From: Owenia fusiformis
Taxonomy: Eukaryota; Annelida; Polychaeta; Sabellida; Oweniidae
Reading direction: 5' to 3'
Assembly (NCBI GenBank): GCA_903813345.2
Contig: CAIIXF020000001.1
Span: 33,316,866 to 33,380,865 of the forward strand
DNA length: 64,000 nt
In this document: positions 59,272 to 64,000 of the stretch, piece by piece
Layout of the letters: each line of letters begins with the position of its first letter
Numbering within the stretch: the first letter of the stretch is position 1
Made by a program: the position numbers and the translations under genes
Notes under the pieces: model-generated
The model's database searches: none
What the model saw: only the letters and a program-made list of their open reading frames with translations
What the model was told of the DNA's origin: nothing

Positions 59272-60677
59272 TTATTCTTTATTATTCTTTCCCAGTTTTC
59301 TCATTAACTAGAAGATATTGAGTCAAGTCTTATATATGGTCCATTTAGGTCCTAGATCTAGTTTCTCGGAAATTGAGTCAAATTTTTATCTAGGTCAAAG
59401 GTCAAGAACTAGGTCAAATTTTACATTTTCTTCGTCGTTGTTTATCGTAACTCCTAAATCCTTTTTTCATCATGTAGCTTAGAAAAAGCCAAAGCAAAGA
59501 TATGACATTAGTTTTTTGATTACGCTTACCGATTTTGAAATATGGCATCCAGAAAGTAGGTCACAATAAAAAGTTCTCCAAATTTAACATATGAGTTATG
59601 AATTAAGGGTAGAATTTTCTCAGGAATCCGAATCTGCAAACCAAATTTCGATCCGACTTCCGGTTCAAAAGTTATGACATTTTTAAACTTTTTTTAACCT
59701 GCCAATAACCACGCGCAAGATCGAAAAAATCAATATGATGGTATCCTGATAGAAAGTCAAGAGTAGTGAAGAAAATATTGAAAAATCCTTCCATCCATCC
59801 TATCTATCCTATCCTATCCTATATCCTATCCTATATCCTATCCTATATCTATCCTTTATCCTATCCTATATCCTATCGTATATCCTATCCAATCCTATCC
59901 TTCTTTCCTATCCTTCCTTCCTATCCTATACTATCCTATCGTTTCTTCCTATTCTATCCTATCCTTCCTTCTATCCTTCCTTCCTATTCTGGAAGGAAGG
60001 ATAGGTTAGGATAGGAAGGAAGGATAGGATAAGAAGGATAGGAAAGAGGGATGGACTGGACGACTTGGCTTATTCTGGACGACTCGGCTATATCCATCCC
60101 ACCTATCCTATTCAATCCTATCCTTCTTTCCTATCCTTCTTTCCTATCCTTCCTATCCTATCCTTCCTTCCTTCCTATCCCATCCTTCCTATTCTGTCCT
60201 ATCTTATTCTTTCTTCGGATTCTATCATATCCTATTCTATCCTTCCTATCCTATCCTTTCTTTCTATTCTGTCCTATCCTTCCTATCCCATGAATTCATC
60301 TATTCATCTATCAATCCATCCATCCATCAGCTTATTCTGGATGACTCAGGCTATTCTGGATGACTTGGCTATTTTGGATGACTCGACTATAATATCCATC
60401 CCACCTATCCTATCCAATCCTATCCTTCTTTCCTATCCTTCCTATCCTATCCTTCCTTCCTATCCTATCCTACCCTTCCTATTCTGTCCTATCCTTCCTC
60501 CTATCAATCCATCCATTCATCCATCAGTCCAGCCATCCACCTGCTTATTCTGGATGACTCGGCTTATGCTGGATGACTCAGCTTATTCTGGATGACTCGG
60601 CTTATTCTGAATGACTCGGCTAAAAAAGGTCTTAATCTGGAGTCTGAAATTGAACTTGTTCAATTTCCAAAGTCTAG
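59272..60677 (+). mobile_element. Family A outermost element, displaced body and 3' end
   Basis: TTATTCTTTATTATTCTTTC with CCCAGTTTTCTCATTAACTA fits the terminus at 47912-47937. Perfect DR1 at 59392-59404. Long TCCTATCC tracts (59785-60000, 60085-60530) include a short inverted stretch (GGAAGGATAGG, 59990-60050). GGATGACTCGGC repeats, ATCTGGAGTCTG, a hairpin and CTAG (60674-60677) follow. Open frames at 60051-60595 are translated repeat. Confidence 0.65.
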
Positions 60678-60892
60678 TTTGTAACATGATTTGCTGAAGA
60701 TGAAGCTAAATACATATAATGGTATGGACTGAGGATTGTTCTACCCTCTTTAGTCATTCCAAAAGGTAAGTTGGGTGTATCTTGAAATGCGAAAATGCAA
60801 AATTTGATTTCAAGATTGTTCTTTATTTGAATAAGAGTTATGGCTATCCTATGCAACTACAGTAAAACATGTGTACCAACCAACTTCCTTGA
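60678..60892. other. No recognisable features
   Basis: Short unique flank of the nest. Confidence 0.35.
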
Positions 60893-61115
60893 TCATAGGT
60901 GCAATTTCTCTGTGTGCCCCTGTTCCTAACCAGGGTGCAACTCCTTTATATGCCCTTGTTCCTAACCAAGGTGCATCTTGCCCCTGTTGCTTAACAAGGG
61001 TGCAAGTCCTTTATGTGCCCTATAACCAAGGTGCAACTCCTTTATATGCCCTTGTTCCTAACCAAGGTGCATCTTTCCCCTGTTCCTTAACCAGGGTGCA
61101 AGTCCGTTATATGCC
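60893..61115 (+). repeat. GGTGCAACTCCTTTATATGC minisatellite, ~96 bp higher order
   Basis: Three ~32 bp subunits per 96 bp block (GCAACTCCTTTATATGCC at 60937 and 61033), with AACCAAGGTGCA and CTTAAC(A/C)AGGGTGCA variants. Confidence 0.85.
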
Positions 61116-61129
61116 CTTTTTCTCCTTTG

Positions 61130-62255
61130 AACTTATGTCCAGGTTGCAATCATGGGTACAAATGCCCCTTGCACCAATATGGGGATGCAAGTTGCAGCTC
61201 TCCCAAATGTCCTTCACTCCTTTTCCAGGTGGCAATTATGGGTACAAATATTCCTTGCACTAGTATGGGGTTGCAAGTTGGTTGCAACTCTCCCAAATGT
61301 CCTTCCGTTGATTATTTTGGGTTCAAATATCCCTTGCACGAATATGGGGTTGCAAAGTTGGTTGCAACTCTCCCAAATGTCCTTCCGTTGATTATTTTGG
61401 GTGCAAATATTCCTTGCACCAAAATGGGGTTGCAAAGTTGGTTGCAACTCTCTCAAATGTCCTTGAATTGATTATTTTAGGTGCAAATATTCCTTGCACC
61501 AATATGGGGTTGCAAAGTTGGGTGCAACTCTCCCAAATATCCTTCCGTTGATCATTTTGGGTGCAAATATCCCTTGCACCGATATGGGGTTGCAAAGTTG
61601 GTTGCAACTCTCCCAAGTGTCCTTCAGTTGAGTATTTTGGGTGCAAATATCCTTTGCACCAATGTGGGATTGCAAGTTGGTACAACTCTCCCAAGTGTCC
61701 TTCAGTGGTTTATTTTGGGTGAAAATATTCCTTGCACCAATGTGGGGTTGCAAGTAGGTTGCAACTCTCCCAAGTGTCCTTCCGTGGTTTATTTTAGGTG
61801 CAAATATTCCTTGCACCAATGTGGGGTTGCAAAGTTGGGTGCAACTCTCCCAAATATCCTTCCGTTGATCATTTTGGGTGCAAATATCCCTTGCACCGAT
61901 ATGGGGTTGCAAAGTTGGTTGCAACTCTCCCAAGTGTCCTTCAGTTGAGTATTTTAGGTGCAAATATCCTTTGCACAAATGTGGGGTTGCAAGTTGGTAC
62001 AACTCTCCCAAGTGTCCTTCAGTGGTTTATTTTGGGTGACAATATTCCTTGCACCAATGTGGGGTTGCAAGTAGGTTGCAACTCTCCCAAGTGTCCTTCC
62101 GTGGTTTATTTTAGGTGCAAATATTCCTTGCACCAATGTGGGGTTGCAAAGTTGGTTGCAACTCTCCCAAATGTCCTTCCGTGGATTATTTTAGGTGCAA
62201 ATATCCCTTGCACCAATATGGGGTTGCAAAGTTGGTTGCAACTCTCCCAAATAAC
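61130..62255 (+). repeat. ~79 bp minisatellite with 317 bp higher-order repeat
   Basis: Fourteen or so units GGTGCAAATATTCCTTGCAC, ATATGGGGTTGCAA, GTTGCAACTCTCCCAAATGT, CCTTCCGTTGATTATTTT. From 61481 and from 61798 the same four-unit series repeats almost identically (317 bp offset). Long open frames on both strands (61472-62340) come from the repeat. Confidence 0.95.
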
Positions 62256-62592
62256 AATGTTAATAACAATCTCGGCAAATATAGTAATAGGTACAATCCG
62301 ATTTGAATCTCTAAAACAATGCTCAAAATGTCCAGGCTAAAAAAATGGACCAACTGTGATGATATTTGATCGAAAATCCTTCGTCAATTACTCAACAAAA
62401 TATTCTTACTTACGACCCCGAAGCTGTTCCAGTCTTGACAAACTTGACAAACTGGTCAAATTCCTTTTATATGCCCCGCACGGACGTTTTGGACTGCATA
62501 AATCTGATTGGTAAATACCAAAAACTAGGTTAATATGCCAGTGAGGTTCCCCAATGGGCGATAATATGAAATTTCCATGGATGATCATGTCA

Positions 62593-62954
62593 CTAAAACT
62601 GGGCTGTCAACTTGGGACCATCTAACATGAGTGACTTCCAAATGTTGAACACCTTGTCTTCAAACCTTGGACAGCTTCAGTGAACACTGGCAGATTTTGG
62701 ACACCTAAAATCGCGTGCAAAGACCGAACGGAATGCGTTCGCTTTTTTCCGCCGTTCGCTTTTTTGTCGGCATTCCACAATAAACTATTTTTAAAATTTC
62801 AACAAAATGTGTGATTTGCATGATATTTGATCATAAAAATGCTTGATTTGCGTGATATTTGATCATACACACTAAATTGATGCGTCATTTCTAGTTTTCC
62901 AGCAAATGCGTGACAATCACGCCTAATGCGTGAGGGTTGACAGGGCAGCTAAAA
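62593..62954 (+). mobile_element. MITE family T, 350 bp, 6-bp duplication
   Basis: 62599-62948, from CTGGGCTGTCAACTTGGGAC to GTTGACAGGGCAG, flanked by CTAAAA (62593-62598, 62949-62954). 62256-62592 before it shows nothing recognisable. Confidence 0.8.
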
Positions 62955-63237
62955 TGCTAAAACGTGATCAATTAACTCGAAAATGATTAAAAATCTTCCT
63001 ATGAAAGATTACATGCCAATAATTGATCCGCCACTCGCCTAAACTCACCAGTTCCAGTGAAATTCCTATAAAATGGCTTTGTTTTCCGATTTCGAAAGAA
63101 TAATTACATTGACTTCCTTATTTCTGGAATTTCTTATTAAAACCGGTATTTGTGAAACGAAAACACTGAATAAAAAAAAACAATTTTCATCACAGTATTT
63201 ATTCGCCATCAGCGATGTCAATAATGATCAGCAATGT

Positions 63238-63258
63238 CGAAGTTTCAGGACACCCTGT
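63238..63258. mobile_element. Solitary mariner-like terminus
   Basis: GTTTCAGGACACCCTGTA has the form of a mariner TIR ending in TA. No partner terminus is seen nearby, and the open frame at 63073-63282 has no transposase motif. Confidence 0.35.
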
Positions 63259-64000
63259 ATATCCAGGTTTGTTTTCTTTTGAGCGTTCTCATTCTCATTA
63301 TTTTCAAGAAATCCGGCATCATTTGGTAAGGAAAAATTCAGTTCATTGAATTATGGGAGTAGTGAAGTCAATGATTTAATGAATAAGAGCAAATGTTTTT
63401 AATTTGAACAGGTCATTCATCAAATGACACTGAAGATTAACTGGAATAGATTGTCTATCTATATATTTTTATGCATGAGAGACATCTTATAATGTTGGTG
63501 AACTAATGATTATGATAATTTCACCTGTTCACATCCAGTTCCTATCATGATTGAAAACTGACCGGGAGTAATTCTCTTCAAATTATTTACTCATTATGAA
63601 CAGAAATTTAATATTTAAATCGCTTAGAAGGCGTAAATAAATGTCAATTTGACGTTCAATAAAAATCCGTCAATAATTTACTGATTACTTGCACATTTGA
63701 AAAGGTAAAACGTACAGCAATCAACCTAGGATATACATGTAAACTCAATTGCATTTGTTTTTTCGCGGGAAAAAGTTTCTCTCATTGACGTCACAGATTA
63801 AAGCTGCTCATTATAATATTCATGAGCTGACTTTGTAGAAAGGTGAATACACCCCCCCCCCCCAAATTCTAATCATATAGGATATATCTGTAACTTAAAT
63901 GATTGTAAATCTGATTGAGGGCCATCATACTGGAAATTTAACAATAGTGCATTTAAAGGATATTGACACAACGGGAAACACTATTTTATAAGCACTACTA
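63259..64000. other. No recognisable features
   Basis: AT-rich sequence with a TGACGTCA word at 63786-63793 and a C-tract at 63851-63863. Confidence 0.35.

Noticed and set aside
59766-60595. Open frames rich in Ile, Leu, Pro and Ser
   Set aside because: Translation of TCCTATCC microsatellite; same for 10831-11229 and 58983-59201.
61130-62255. CRISPR-like array
   Set aside because: Eukaryotic context; units are contiguous without unique spacers, so it is a minisatellite.
61472-62340. Long open frames (up to 180 codons) on both strands
   Set aside because: They are translated 79-bp minisatellite; frames are open on both strands because the unit lacks stops.

Overview
The window is eukaryotic, most likely from a marine invertebrate animal. 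It is AT-rich and gene-poor. It carries metazoan-type mobile DNA (Tc1/mariner, a Jockey/CR1-like non-LTR retrotransposon fragment, Helitron/Helentron-type rolling-circle elements, many foldback elements and MITEs), CCGT microsatellites and degenerate TTAGGG-like repeats. The species cannot be fixed from sequence alone; repeat style fits molluscs, lancelets, hemichordates and similar groups. No complete host gene is visible. The only protein-coding remains I can identify are a broken reverse transcriptase and two broken Tc1/mariner transposases. Three short stretches look like possible host exons.

Layout. 1-2292: the 3' part of a Helitron-like element (family B) with a ~150-165 bp minisatellite, interrupted by a 1,003 bp foldback element with a perfect 5-bp target duplication. 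2302-11282: Russian-doll nest of Helentron-like elements (family A). Each has a 5' palindrome AGACTCCAGAT/ATCTGGAGTCT, a body of ~480-bp and ~133-bp repeats, a microsatellite core, an inverted copy of the terminus, a 3' hairpin and a CTAG end. 11941-12965: minus-strand RT pseudogene. 14580-17090: minisatellite, MITE remnants and a 1,239 bp element with minisatellite TIRs and a 9-bp duplication. 17973-22491: large foldback element containing a Helitron-like insertion that may carry a host promoter and first exon, plus a nested inverted repeat. 22823-23094: best candidate for a resident host exon. 23348-32330: MITEs, a family B Helitron-like element (24448-26844), and diverged duplications.

32338-44899: a third Helentron-like element (family C) split by an 11,009 bp element (33491-44499) with a perfect 9-bp duplication. 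The 1.2 kb element at 15841-17079 is a colinear short version of that insert. Inside the 11 kb lie hairpins, two foldbacks, several MITEs and a Tc1/mariner derivative. 45106-46162: a second Tc1/mariner derivative of the same odd design (inverted copy of its own 3' end). 47199-47890: another copy of the foldback family. 47912-60677: a second nest of seven family A elements whose 5' and 3' ends balance like brackets. 60893-62255: minisatellites with higher-order structure. 62599-64000: a MITE, a solitary mariner-like terminus and unremarkable sequence.

The window therefore reads as a layered record of insertions, mostly of non-autonomous elements. No Rep/helicase, MULE transposase or other intact mobilising enzyme was recognised. 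Family A elements repeatedly carry AGGTCA direct repeats, including nine perfect DR1-type sites, and could spread nuclear-receptor binding motifs.
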